The notes under the pieces are model-generated. The model made no database searches. It was given only the letters and a program-made list of their open reading frames with translations, and had not been told where the DNA came from. Made by a program: the position numbers and the translations under genes. A stretch of 64,000 bases of DNA from JBBDIJ01 sp040880485 (GTDB lineage: Bacteria > Bacteroidota > Rhodothermia > Balneolales > Balneolaceae), in NCBI GenBank assembly GCA_040880485.1, contig JBBDIJ010000021.1:3950-67949 (forward strand), read 5' to 3'. Each line of letters opens with the position of its first letter. Position 1 is the first letter of the stretch. Below are positions 28,951-38,117 of the stretch, piece by piece.

Positions 28951-29777
28951 GTTGGGGTTTCGAGCTACAGGGACATCGCGGTGCGCGCGGGCTCTGGCCG
29001 GAAAACACAATTCCCGGTTTTTTAAATGCGGCAAAACTGGGTGTAGATACGCTGGAGCTGGATGTTGTAGTCACGGGGGATCAGCGAATCCTCGTGTCCC
29101 ACGACCCCTGGTTCGACCCGAGAATAACGACCCGTCCCGATGGGAAGCGACTGGATGAAAAGGAGGCTGACACCTTCAACTTCTATTTAATGACAACCAA
29201 AGAGATTCAGCGATTTGACGTCGGGCTTCGCAGGCATCCGGAGTTTCCAAAACAGGTGGCTCTCTCTGCACAAAAACCGCTTCTTGAGGAGGTATTTCGT
29301 GCTATCCCTGTGGATGGATACTCCGGCAGGCCACCAATTAAATACAGCATCGAAGCGAAGAGCCATCCCGAGTGGGTGGGTAAGTATGTACCGCCTCCCG
29401 AAACGTACGCTGCCATTCTGCTGGATGAGCTCGAGCGGTTCGCCCCGGCAGGCCGTATCCTGCTTCAGTCCTTTGACCCGCATCTTCTGACAATACTGCA
29501 CCAAATGGCCCCCTCCATCGCGCTCTCTTTCCTGATTTCACAGGAAATGCCCATGGAGAAGTACCTGGAACAGATCGGTTTCCTGCCTGCTGTCTGGAGT
29601 CCGTCTCTGAAAATCACCACTGCCGAAACTGTTTCAGAAGCCCGGAAACTGGGTATGCGCGTGATCCCGTGGACTGTAAATCTACAGAAAGAGATGATTC
29701 AGCTTCTGGAGTGGGGAGTGGATGGGCTCATTACCGACTATCCCGATCTTGCACTGCCACTGAAACACAGTGAATAG
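28947..29777 (+). CDS. Glycerophosphodiester phosphodiesterase-family protein
   Basis: 276 residues from ATG 28947, which overlaps the xseA stop by 4 bases; a longer frame starting inside xseA (28851) is rejected. GDPD motifs are GHRGARGLWPENTIPGF (catalytic His-Arg and Glu-Asn), TLELDVVVT, and LVSHDPWF. The C-terminal barrel strands include ILLQSFDPHLL, VIPWTVN and GVDGLITDYPDLAL. It cleaves deacylated phospholipid diesters to glycerol 3-phosphate. No signal peptide is visible, so it is probably cytoplasmic. Confidence 0.9.
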   Translation: MSWGFELQGHRGARGLWPENTIPGFLNAAKLGVDTLELDVVVTGDQRILVSHDPWFDPRITTRPDGKRLDEKEADTFNFYLMTTKEIQRFDVGLRRHPEFPKQVALSAQKPLLEEVFRAIPVDGYSGRPPIKYSIEAKSHPEWVGKYVPPPETYAAILLDELERFAPAGRILLQSFDPHLLTILHQMAPSIALSFLISQEMPMEKYLEQIGFLPAVWSPSLKITTAETVSEARKLGMRVIPWTVNLQKEMIQLLEWGVDGLITDYPDLALPLKHSE

Positions 29778-29844
29778 CATGTTGAGCCTAACCTCAGCAG
29801 AGAACAAGTGAAGAAATTGTATATCGTATTAGCACTGTAAAATT

Positions 29845-31539
29845 TTAGCTATCCTGCGGAGGGTTCGTCTCCCCTACCGGCTCTGCCAGCTCATCTGTGA
29901 CCTCTTCGTTCGCCACGTCGGGCTCGTTTCTCTTTTGATTGGGGATCGTGAGTCGAAACGTCGTCTTCTTCTTGTCCCGGATCTCAAAGGTTCCCTGGAT
30001 CTGTCGGGTAAGTATACGGATCAATTTCATCCCCAAATGTCGACTCTCCTCCTGTTCCAGATCGTCCGGCAGCCCCACACCGTCGTCCGAAATCTCCAGC
30101 ATGACCCGATTTGCGCCCTTCTCCATCACCACCTGAATGACTCCACGTGGCCGATCTTTGAATGCGTGCTGATAGGCGTTCACCAGGATTTCATTCAGAA
30201 TCATGGCAAATGGCAGCGCACGGTCTATGTCGAGATAGATCTCATCGGAGCTCACCCTTGTCTCGACCTCTTTGCCCCGATGTTTGAAAGACTGATGAAG
30301 CCGGTTAAATAATTTGACTGTATAAACTTTCAGGTTCAGAGAGTCTACCGATCGGGTCTGGTGCATCGTCTCATGTATCAGGGCAAGCGACCGGAGACGG
30401 GAGTGTGCATCCTTGAGCACCTCCTCCATAGCCCGATTTCCGGAGCTCTTTACCTGCAGCTCCAGGAGAGCCAGTATGATGGTAAGATTGTTCCTCATTC
30501 GGTCATGAATCCCCTGCAAAAGTACGTTTCTCTCATGCAGAGAACTCTTCAACTTCGCCTCGCTCTGAAGTAGCGCGCCGGTCTTCTCTTCCACTTCCGA
30601 GACGAGCTGCCGGTTCCAGGTTCCGACGATATAAATTCCGCCGAGGCCCAGAGCAAGTACCAGTATAATTGAGATCCAGGTGATCACCTGAAATGACTCA
30701 TTCGCCTGAAGCATTCGCTCTCCGACCATGACGGGCAGGGTGAGCGAAAGGTCATACAGAATCTCGTTACCCAATGCGTATGCACCGATGATGAATAGGC
30801 TGAGAACCGTGGCCACACTAAATATGGCCCCATAGATCCACTTCATAGAGAGGTCCGTCCGATCCGGAACCTCCAGGTGCTCTCTCCTGAGCCGGTCTAT
30901 GAGTGGCGTAAACAGAAAGAGAAGTGGTGCAACGATCACCATGGATTGCAGAAAAACACCTGTCCACCAACCTCTCCAGAGGATCATCGTTTCTGCTGCT
31001 GAAAGGTTGTGGACAAAACTCCAGATAAATGAACCGAGGGAACTCGCAATGGCAGCCACAAAGGACACCATGGTAAAGAACGCAAAGCTTTTCAGGTCTC
31101 TGAGACTCACGTCTACCGGCACACAATAGTAGGCAAGAGCATAGATAAGAAGGCCCAAGATGAAGGCGATACCGAACAACAGGGCCCAATAGACCGGCAT
31201 GGCAGAGGAGAAGGCGATCACAAAAGTGGCAAGGAAAACCGGTATGAAACCCCACTCAAACCCCAGCCAGAAGAGCAGAACCACACCGATGATCAGAGGT
31301 GGGTAGAGCAGAAAGAAGTTGTTGATTGCATTGCGATCCAGAGTATCGACAACCCAACTCTCCGGGGCCATAAACAGCACAGATATCATCCCAACTGCAA
31401 TGAGCAGCATCCAGGAGCATAGAATAATGATGGATTTAAAATCCCCGATACCGTGCCGCAGAAGGAGAAAATCGATGGTAAAGGGCAACCATCGCACACC
31501 ACTATCTTTTAATCGAACATTCAATACATCTTCTCCCAA
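29845..31539 (-). CDS. Membrane sensor histidine kinase (HisKA_2 type)
   Basis: 564 residues. The N-terminal 300 residues form about eight to nine membrane helices, similar in layout to a MASE1-type sensor, with an extra periplasmic loop near 255-285. A linker coiled coil (about 311-335) leads to the phosphoacceptor region LHERNVLLQGIHDRMRNNLTIILALLELQ (His345), the HisKA_2 pattern. The ATPase domain contains ILNEILVNAYQHAFKD (N box), ISDDGVGLPDD (G1) and LGMKLIRILTRQIQG (G2). No regulator gene is next to it. The start TTG 31539 is uncertain. Confidence 0.85.
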   Translation of the reverse strand: MGEDVLNVRLKDSGVRWLPFTIDFLLLRHGIGDFKSIIILCSWMLLIAVGMISVLFMAPESWVVDTLDRNAINNFFLLYPPLIIGVVLLFWLGFEWGFIPVFLATFVIAFSSAMPVYWALLFGIAFILGLLIYALAYYCVPVDVSLRDLKSFAFFTMVSFVAAIASSLGSFIWSFVHNLSAAETMILWRGWWTGVFLQSMVIVAPLLFLFTPLIDRLRREHLEVPDRTDLSMKWIYGAIFSVATVLSLFIIGAYALGNEILYDLSLTLPVMVGERMLQANESFQVITWISIILVLALGLGGIYIVGTWNRQLVSEVEEKTGALLQSEAKLKSSLHERNVLLQGIHDRMRNNLTIILALLELQVKSSGNRAMEEVLKDAHSRLRSLALIHETMHQTRSVDSLNLKVYTVKLFNRLHQSFKHRGKEVETRVSSDEIYLDIDRALPFAMILNEILVNAYQHAFKDRPRGVIQVVMEKGANRVMLEISDDGVGLPDDLEQEESRHLGMKLIRILTRQIQGTFEIRDKKKTTFRLTIPNQKRNEPDVANEEVTDELAEPVGETNPPQDS

Positions 31540-31654
31540 ACTGTTAGAGGGCTGGTACTTTTACGGAGTATCCGTATCCGAATGCAGAAATTCTAATCAG
31601 ATGCCGAAAGATTAGAAAATATTAACCTACAGGCAAGAGCCCGATACGACACTC

Positions 31655-32086
31655 TCAGGAAAGGTTCGCAACCACTTCAGACTCACTGAAAAAGAAGGCC
31701 GACTCCAGTTTTCCATTCTCAGCAGAGTCGGATCCGTGTACGATGTTCTCTCCCACACTGTCAGCAAAATCAGCTCTTATGGTACCCTTTTCAGCCTCTG
31801 CCGGATTGGTTGCACCGATCAGCTTTCTGAAATCCGCGACCGCATTCTCCTTTTCCAAAATCATAGGGACACATGGGCCGCTGCTCATAAAATTGACAAG
31901 CTCATCGAAGAAGGGTCGATCCCGGTGAACCGCATAGAAACCACCGGCAGTGGCCGGGGTCAAACGTGTCAGTTTCATCGCTACGATTCGGAATCCCGCT
32001 TTCTGAATTCTTGCAGTCACTTCGCCGATCAGACTCTTCCGGACACAATCGGGTTTTAAAATAGTCAATGTTCTTTCTGCTGCCAT
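31655..32086 (-). CDS. ndk: Nucleoside diphosphate kinase
   Basis: 143 residues, the usual length. It balances nucleoside triphosphates. Visible motifs are the N-terminal ERTLTILKPDCVRKSLIGEV (ATP site lysine), FYAVHRDRPFFDELVNFMSSGP, GATNPAEAEKGTIRADFA, and the catalytic histidine segment ENIVHGSDS. Alone on the minus strand; 213 bases (32087-32299) separate it from the divergent kinase gene. Confidence 0.97.
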   Translation of the reverse strand: MAAERTLTILKPDCVRKSLIGEVTARIQKAGFRIVAMKLTRLTPATAGGFYAVHRDRPFFDELVNFMSSGPCVPMILEKENAVADFRKLIGATNPAEAEKGTIRADFADSVGENIVHGSDSAENGKLESAFFFSESEVVANLS

Positions 32087-32299
32087 AAATATGAGGTCTC
32101 CCCTGCAGTTTATTACTGATTTTTTTTCTGTTTATTCCGTCTCTCCTGTTGCATGATTATCTGTAACGGTCTCCCGTTTGTCACTTGCATTTGCAACAGA
32201 AGATGACAGGGCGGGAAGATACGAAGCGGAGTTTCCTTAAAAAAGTGCCCGACTTTTTGTAACCTTCTGCTTACTACCCTGTTCGAATGGAGTTCGCAA

Positions 32300-33736
32300 A
32301 TGAAGACACTGCTTGTTGGAACCAGAGAGGAACCCCTTGAAATACTCAGACAGGCCCTCTCCCTCAGAAATCACGAAATAACTATCGCCGCTCCTGATGA
32401 GGATGCTCTTGAACTGCTTGGGCGAGAGCTCTTTCCTCTTGTCATTCTGGTTCACCTCGACGACAAAACACTCCACTTTGCGCGTTCGGTACGCACACTC
32501 AGGAACGGACATCGGGCTACCCTGATGGCTGTACTGGACACTTCGCAGATCGATAAGCTGAATGAAGTACTGGAGGCCGGCATAGACCAGTGCATCGTTG
32601 AATCGCTCTACGATGAGATTCGCCTGGATATTCGCCTCGCATTTGCCGAAAAGCTGGCACAGGAGAAGCGTGAATGGGGAATTCTGGAACAGAAGCTGAG
32701 AGACAGCGAAGCTCGTTATCGCAGTATTGTAGAGACATCTGTCGATGCCATTATCACGATAAACGATAGGGGCCATGTACTGACGTTCAACCGGGCCGCA
32801 CAGAAACTGTTTCAGTACAGTGCTTCAGAAGTGATTGGCCGAAATGTACACATGCTCATGCCCGAACCCTATAGTAGTGAACATGATGACTACATGAACA
32901 ACTACCTGACAACCGGAAAAAAGAAGATCATCGGAATCGGCCGTGAAGTAAGCGGAAAAAGACAGGACGGGACTACCTTTCCTATGTATCTGGCAGTCAG
33001 TGAAACGTTCATCCGGGATAAGCGTGTGTTTACGGGAATAATCCGTGATATTTCATCTGAACGGCGCCTGGAGAAGGAAATCTTGCAGATCAGTGAACAT
33101 GAACGGCGAAGGATCGGACAGGACCTTCATGACGGCCTTGGCCAGATGCTAACGGGCATCGGCCTCATAACCCGAAATATTGCCTCACAGCTGGAGAAAG
33201 CGGAGCACCCGCTCTACAACCAGGCGGAGGAGGTCGTCTCGTTGATTCGTGATGCCGACCAGTATGCGAGAGAACTGACTCGTGGGCTGGTCCCCGTAGA
33301 GTTCGACAACGAAGGTCTCAATACCGCTCTCGAACGCCTGACAGATCATGCCAAAAAACTGTTCGGAATCGAATGCACATTTCAGTCCAATAGTGTGGTC
33401 CAGACCGAAGATTCGAGCGGAGCCGTTCAACTCTACAGGATCGCACAAGAGTCAGTTAGCAATGCGGTCAAACATGGCGGTGCAACATCTGTACATATCA
33501 GGGTCGACGGATTCCGGGACTTTATTCGGCTGCAAATCCAGGATAACGGTACAGGATTCGACAAGGATTGGGACAAAAAAGGTGGGCTGGGTGTGCGTAT
33601 CATGCAGTTCAGGGCCGGATTGATCGGAGCCAACCTGGAGATCTCGGATGCCAAGGAGGGTGGAGCCCTCATTACATGCAATATGCCACAGGACTCAATA
33701 GGAGCCGAAAACTCCCATAACCCGGGTAATACATAA
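32300..33736 (+). CDS. PAS sensor histidine kinase with predicted FixL-type haem site
   Basis: 478 residues, no membrane helices, so cytoplasmic. Residues 1-120 look like a receiver fold that lost its acidic pair and phospho-Asp (LLVGTREEP at strand 1, LVILVHLDD at strand 3). Residues 135-258 are a PAS domain very like FixL: MPEPYSSEHDDYMNNYLTTG, then IIGIGREVSGKRQDGTTFPMYLAV. His195 matches the haem ligand His200 of Bradyrhizobium FixL, and Arg215 matches the distal Arg220 with the same 20-residue spacing. A HisKA_3 dimerisation region (HERRRIGQDLHDGLGQ, phospho-His277) and an ATPase domain (QDNGTGF, GGLGVRIMQFRA) follow. The regulator gene starts 49 bases downstream. Haem binding is inference. 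Confidence 0.9.
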   Translation: MKTLLVGTREEPLEILRQALSLRNHEITIAAPDEDALELLGRELFPLVILVHLDDKTLHFARSVRTLRNGHRATLMAVLDTSQIDKLNEVLEAGIDQCIVESLYDEIRLDIRLAFAEKLAQEKREWGILEQKLRDSEARYRSIVETSVDAIITINDRGHVLTFNRAAQKLFQYSASEVIGRNVHMLMPEPYSSEHDDYMNNYLTTGKKKIIGIGREVSGKRQDGTTFPMYLAVSETFIRDKRVFTGIIRDISSERRLEKEILQISEHERRRIGQDLHDGLGQMLTGIGLITRNIASQLEKAEHPLYNQAEEVVSLIRDADQYARELTRGLVPVEFDNEGLNTALERLTDHAKKLFGIECTFQSNSVVQTEDSSGAVQLYRIAQESVSNAVKHGGATSVHIRVDGFRDFIRLQIQDNGTGFDKDWDKKGGLGVRIMQFRAGLIGANLEISDAKEGGALITCNMPQDSIGAENSHNPGNT

Positions 33737-33785
33737 GCTTCAGGGCCAAATAGTGAAATATAAAATCGATAACTGGAACCGTTGA

Positions 33786-34451
33786 ATGAGCAAAAAAGAG
33801 TTTCGGGTCTATATTGTAGATGATCACCCGCTTATGAGAAAGGGCATGGCTATGACGCTGCAGTCCGAGGTAGATATCGATGTATGCGGCCAGGCCGAAA
33901 CAGCGGAAAAAGCCATTGGTGAAATCGGATCTCAAAAGCCGGATGCTGTGATTGTCGATATATCCCTTCCCGGTATGAACGGAATAGAGCTGGTCAAGAG
34001 CCTGATTCATCAGCTTCCTCATTTGAAAATTCTCGTCGTCTCCAGGCACGACGAGGATCTCTACGCAGAGCGGGCCATTCGAGCCGGAGCGAAAGGGTAT
34101 TTGATGAAGCTTGAAGCTGGAGATACCCTGGTCACAGCCCTTCGAAAAGTGTTGAACGGTGGACTTTGGCTCAGCGAAGAGATGGGGGCACGCATGATCA
34201 TGAAGATGGCCGGCGGCAAAAATTCAGGTACTCAGGACCCGATCGAACTGCTTAGCGACCGTGAACTGGAGGTTTTTGAACACATCGGCCGGGGAGACAC
34301 TACCGCAGAGATCGGAGAGAGGCTTCACATCTCGGTAAAGACCGTTGAATCGTACCGTGCCCGAATCAAGGATAAACTACAGCTCGATAGCGGAAACGCC
34401 CTTCTACACCGTGCAGTAAAGTGGATTGAAGAGCGTTCCGAAACCCGTTAG
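33786..34451 (+). CDS. NarL/FixJ-family response regulator
   Basis: 221 residues. The receiver has the acidic pair in YIVDDHPL (Asp12, Asp13), phospho-Asp58 in VIVDISLPGMNG, Ser86 in VVSRHDE, and Lys108 in KGYLMK. The C-terminal LuxR-type helix-turn-helix is LLSDRELEVFEHIGRGDTTAEIGERLHISVKTVESYRARIKDKL. It almost certainly receives phosphate from the PAS kinase 49 bases upstream. Targets are not visible; the porin-like and YceI genes directly downstream are candidates. Confidence 0.95.
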   Translation: MSKKEFRVYIVDDHPLMRKGMAMTLQSEVDIDVCGQAETAEKAIGEIGSQKPDAVIVDISLPGMNGIELVKSLIHQLPHLKILVVSRHDEDLYAERAIRAGAKGYLMKLEAGDTLVTALRKVLNGGLWLSEEMGARMIMKMAGGKNSGTQDPIELLSDRELEVFEHIGRGDTTAEIGERLHISVKTVESYRARIKDKLQLDSGNALLHRAVKWIEERSETR

Positions 34452-34654
34452 GCTCTTCTGTGGGGAACTCCCCTACACTCCCTCCGGGGGTACGCCCGGC
34501 ACCCAATTCAGGCTTTCACTTTCATACAACCATCCGGCAGCTCGCTATCATATAATCGTGCTTTCGGGCACCACTCCGGCCAACTCTCTGCAACTTCTGC
34601 AGCAAGTGGTGGCCGCAAAGTGCTCAAACCAACCATGAAAAAAATTCTACCGCT

Positions 34655-35905
34655 ATGAACCGACTATTAACCACATTGACACTCACGCTAATCACTCTCT
34701 TCCTGGTCGGAGAGAGCGTACAAGCTCAGCAATCACGGGACCTGCAGTATTTCAGATCCCCGGATCAGGCAGGCTTGAATGTCTTTGAAACACCGAAAAC
34801 CACCGATGTTGAATTCGATGGAATTAACGTTCGTCTCGGAGGCGCAAACACCCTGCAGTTTCAGGGGCTATCCCACAGTAATAGTGGCGTAGCGATTGCG
34901 GATATCGGGCCCAACTTTAACCTGGCTACATCCAATCTGGACTTTGATGTTCAGCTCGACAGCGGCCTCCGGATGCACCTCAGAACCTATCTCTCCTCCA
35001 AAGGTCACAATGAAACGTGGGTGAAAGGGGGTTATATGCAGGTAGACAGGCTCGACTTTATCCAGGAGGGCCTCCTCTCGGAGCTGATGGACAAAGTAAT
35101 GATCAAGGTCGGCCACATGCAGATCAACTATGGCGACAACCATTTCCGCAGAAGTGATAACGGGCAGGCGATCTTCAACCCCTTTGTAGGCAACTACATC
35201 ATGGACTCGTTTACAACTGAGGTGGCCGGTGAGGTCTACTACCAGCACAACGGATTCCTGGCGATGGTGGGTCTTTCCAACGGGAAACTGAACCAGAGTG
35301 TCGTGGATTCAGATCCGGGAACCCGCCCTTCTATTCTGGGTAAACTGGGATACGACAGCCAGATCAATGAAGATCTGCGTGTCAGACTCACTGGCTCCAT
35401 CTATACGACCGGACAAGCAGCATCTAACTCTCTCTATTCTGGCGACCGTGCCGGATCCAGATACTATGATGTCATGGAAGGCGGTGCCAGAAACACCCGG
35501 TTCAACCCCGGTTTCAGGAATGAAGTAACGGCCATTATGATCAACCCGTTTGTCAAATTCCAGGGGCTTGAGTTCTACGGAGTCTACGAAAATTCCAGCG
35601 GCAAGAATACAGCCGAAACAGATACCAGAACCGTAAACCAGTACGGAGCAGAACTTCTATACCGGTTAGGTGCCGAAGAGAACTTCTATCTGGGAGGTCG
35701 CTACAATCTGGTATCCGGCGATACTCAAGCTGGCGAAAGCATCGATATTACCCGGTTTAATATCGGCGGCGGCTGGTTCCTGACCAAAAATGTACTGGCC
35801 AAACTGGAGTATGTCACGCAGAGCTACGACGGGTTTAACCCCGCAAGTGAACTGCACGAGGGCGAATTCAGCGGCGTTATGCTGGAAGCAGTCATCAGTT
35901 TCTAA
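34655..35905 (+). CDS. Outer-membrane beta-barrel (porin-like) protein
   Basis: 416 residues with a signal peptide ending at VQAQ (about residue 25). The mature part is beta-rich with alternating hydrophobic strands, aromatic girdles and short turns (for example VMIKVGHMQINYGDNHFRRSDNG, LEFYGVYENSSGKN, NFYLGGRYNLVSGD) and ends in the outer-membrane consensus VMLEAVISF with C-terminal Phe. It is likely a trimeric or monomeric channel; substrate unknown. An intrinsic terminator follows at 35927-35964. The 203-base gap upstream shows TATAAT near 34551 but no convincing -35 element. Confidence 0.78.
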   Translation: MNRLLTTLTLTLITLFLVGESVQAQQSRDLQYFRSPDQAGLNVFETPKTTDVEFDGINVRLGGANTLQFQGLSHSNSGVAIADIGPNFNLATSNLDFDVQLDSGLRMHLRTYLSSKGHNETWVKGGYMQVDRLDFIQEGLLSELMDKVMIKVGHMQINYGDNHFRRSDNGQAIFNPFVGNYIMDSFTTEVAGEVYYQHNGFLAMVGLSNGKLNQSVVDSDPGTRPSILGKLGYDSQINEDLRVRLTGSIYTTGQAASNSLYSGDRAGSRYYDVMEGGARNTRFNPGFRNEVTAIMINPFVKFQGLEFYGVYENSSGKNTAETDTRTVNQYGAELLYRLGAEENFYLGGRYNLVSGDTQAGESIDITRFNIGGGWFLTKNVLAKLEYVTQSYDGFNPASELHEGEFSGVMLEAVISF

Positions 35906-35926
35906 CATAACCAATAACGGATTCTT

Positions 35927-35964
35927 ACCGGAGTGGAACAGACGGTTCTGCTCCGGTTTTTTTT
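35927..35964 (+). terminator. Intrinsic terminator after the porin-like gene
   Basis: ACCGGAG (35927-35933) pairs with CTCCGGT (35951-35957), with a further GAAC/GTTC pairing inside, followed by an eight-base T-run. It lies 22 bases after the porin-like stop and 15 bases before the first YceI gene. The yceI genes may therefore depend on read-through or their own promoter. Confidence 0.9.
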
Positions 35965-35979
35965 AAAATTTCAGAGGAC

Positions 35980-36606
35980 ATGACCATGAATTTCAGAAAA
36001 TTAATCATTCCACTTCAGGCGCTGTTTCTGGTCTTTGCGGGAGGAATCGTAACTGCTACCGCACAGGTGCAGGATACCACCAGCCTGCAGCTTCAACCCG
36101 AATTCACTCTCACCATAAATGGCACCTCCAATGTGCGCGACTGGGACGCAAACGTGGAAACCGTGAATGCCGACTTTCGTGTTGTCGGGATTACTGGCGT
36201 CGCACCTCAGGACCTGGACCCGGGACACTTTCACTCGCTTGGATTTCGCATACCGGTAGAGGATATCGACTCGGGAAACAGAAGGCTTACCAACAACATT
36301 CAAGACTATCTGAAGGGAGACGATCACCCCACCATCACCTTTACACTGAGTGATATTACAGCCGTTGAGCAGAATGAGGAGGGAACCTTCCTGCAAGCAA
36401 CGGGCGTACTAAATGCCGCAGGTGGGCAGACCACACTGAATACGGATGTGAAGGTAGTGAGAACGGGGAACGGTACACTTCTCTTCTCCGGCAGTCACAC
36501 CATCAAGATGACGGATGTCGGAATTTCCCCTCCTACTGTTTTGCTGGGTACCATTCGGGCAGCCGATGAAGTAACCATCACGTGGAGTCTCCCTTTCGGG
36601 TCGTAA
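35980..36606 (+). CDS. Secreted YceI-family protein (first copy)
   Basis: 208 residues. Signal peptide with cleavage near TATAQ (about residue 29). The YceI lipocalin-like barrel contains FTLTINGTSNVRDWDANVETVNADFRV, DYLKGDDHPTITFTLSDI, GVLNAAGGQTTLNTDVKVV, and HTIKMTDVGISPPTVLLGTIRAADEVTITW. YceI proteins bind polyprenoid or long-chain lipids in the periplasm and often accompany stress or respiratory genes. A second ATG at 35986 is an equally plausible start. The second yceI gene follows after 87 bases. Confidence 0.9.
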   Translation: MTMNFRKLIIPLQALFLVFAGGIVTATAQVQDTTSLQLQPEFTLTINGTSNVRDWDANVETVNADFRVVGITGVAPQDLDPGHFHSLGFRIPVEDIDSGNRRLTNNIQDYLKGDDHPTITFTLSDITAVEQNEEGTFLQATGVLNAAGGQTTLNTDVKVVRTGNGTLLFSGSHTIKMTDVGISPPTVLLGTIRAADEVTITWSLPFGS

Positions 36607-36693
36607 CCTGAACGAGAGTTGCAATCGGAACAGGTAGTGGGCTGAACCTGCACACTGCCTTTCCACATCCAGGAAATCGACACCCACACTTCC

Positions 36694-37365
36694 ATGGCGC
36701 TCCAGTATCCACACCCCTCCCATCCGTCGCTACCGATCATGGCAGCACTGTTTCTACTGTTTGTTGCAGGACCGGCTGATCTGCAAGCGCAGCAACTTTT
36801 CTTGACGGAACCGGACAGCCGAATATGGATCGAGGGGCGCTCCAATGTGAACCGATTCACTTGCCGGGCCAGCGAGTATAGTGGAAGAGCTGAACTGGCC
36901 GTTGACGAGGCTGGATATGAACTTACCGAACTGGACGTTCCCCAGGCGAGTATAGTTCTGCGGGTGGTTGTCGAGAGCTTCGACTGCGGCCGCGCACGTA
37001 TGAATCGGGACCTTGCAGAGGCCCTGCAGTCGGAACAATTTCCTGAAATCGTGTTTGAGTACCACCGTTCGACCATATTGGACGAAAAACCCGGATATGC
37101 ACGCACCATTCTTCTTGAAGTGGATGGAGAACTGACCGTTGCCGGCGAAACCCGTTCTATTCGGTTCGAAGCGGAGGGGCGTTACACGCCGGACGGAAAA
37201 GTGGGTGCGAAGGGCAGCACGGAGATTTTGATGACCGATTATGGAGTTGAACCGCCTACCGGGCTTCTGGGACTGGTTCGAGCCGAAGACAGGCTGGAAG
37301 TATATTTCGACCTCATTGCATCCATTCCAGTCAGTAGTCCGGATATGGCCGGAGGGGAACCATGA
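36694..37365 (+). CDS. Secreted YceI-family protein (second copy)
   Basis: 223 residues with a signal peptide ending near LQAQQ (about residue 28). The barrel is divergent from the first copy: SRIWIEGRSNVNRFTCRASEYSG, MNRDLAEALQSEQFPEIVFEYHRS, GELTVAGETRSIRFEAEGRYTPDGK, MTDYGVEPPTGLLGLVRAEDRLEVYFDL. Two cysteines (in FTCRA and FDCGRA) are absent from the first copy and may form a disulfide. Its stop overlaps the start of the next gene by 4 bases (ATGA), so the two are translationally coupled. Confidence 0.88.
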   Translation: MALQYPHPSHPSLPIMAALFLLFVAGPADLQAQQLFLTEPDSRIWIEGRSNVNRFTCRASEYSGRAELAVDEAGYELTELDVPQASIVLRVVVESFDCGRARMNRDLAEALQSEQFPEIVFEYHRSTILDEKPGYARTILLEVDGELTVAGETRSIRFEAEGRYTPDGKVGAKGSTEILMTDYGVEPPTGLLGLVRAEDRLEVYFDLIASIPVSSPDMAGGEP

Positions 37366-38069
37366 TTCCGAAGTGGCTTCATACTCTCCTGCTCGATAGC
37401 GGAAGCAAACGGCTGGAACGCGACCTCTGGAACCATCGAATCACCGGAAATATGCTTGAGATCAGCAGTGTCCCCCGGTTCGAGCGTGACCCCGAACACT
37501 ACAGAATGGCCGTCATCCGAATCGGCCAGTTTTTACAGTCCATCGATTGCAAGGCTGCTCAGGAGGGCCTGCAGCCGATGATTCAAAGTTTTCCACACCT
37601 GGAGCAGCCGCATCTGGTAGCCGTTGTACGATTTTTCAGCAGCCAGGAAGATACAGGGCCAGAACAGAACAGGCTTGAAGTGTCGGAACCCTCTATTAAC
37701 GATCCGGTTCTTCTCATGAGATCGATCGCCTCCCACTACGGGCTGGTTTTACAACCCGTCCCCGAACCTGTACATAAACTCGATTCGAAAAGATCCGGTT
37801 ATCCCGACACAATGGATCTCTTTACAGAAAAAGATCTTTCAGGCCATAATCAACCTCTCGGGCCTGTTCATCTGCTCTGTAGTATGAATGACAATCCGTT
37901 CATCTGGCTCAAGACCGGATTCTGGATGGAGCGCAGCTACTCCTTTCATCACCTCTTTAAAGATGGCTCAACACCGTTGGTTACAGAGCGAATCTCTATA
38001 GCAGACCGATCACGATTTGGCAGCCTTTGCGGTTCGTGCCGGTTTGCCCAGGCCGCTGTGTTGGGGTAG
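37362..38069 (+). CDS. Unknown protein with faint Acg-type nitroreductase resemblance
   Basis: 235 residues, no signal peptide, so cytoplasmic. I do not recognise it firmly. The order RDPEHYRMAVIRIGQFLQSIDCKAAQEGL, PMIQSFPHLEQPHLVAVVRF, and later NDNPFIWLKTGFWMERSYSFHHL then ISIADRSRFGSLCG follows the layout of Acg-like nitroreductase-fold proteins (first-helix, LP-P-D-L-A segment, dispensable-FMN lid, WLRAG helix). The fit is partial and no FMN site is certain. Overlap with the second yceI gene ties it to that operon. Confidence 0.6.
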   Translation: MIPKWLHTLLLDSGSKRLERDLWNHRITGNMLEISSVPRFERDPEHYRMAVIRIGQFLQSIDCKAAQEGLQPMIQSFPHLEQPHLVAVVRFFSSQEDTGPEQNRLEVSEPSINDPVLLMRSIASHYGLVLQPVPEPVHKLDSKRSGYPDTMDLFTEKDLSGHNQPLGPVHLLCSMNDNPFIWLKTGFWMERSYSFHHLFKDGSTPLVTERISIADRSRFGSLCGSCRFAQAAVLG

Positions 38070-38117
38070 GCACACAACCTTCTTTTTTCACCCCGCACAG
38101 GATGGTATCTTGAATCC

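Noticed and set aside
34550..34556. TATAAT-like box upstream of the porin-like gene
   Set aside because: No matching -35 element at a proper distance, and promoters in this lineage often differ; not enough to call.
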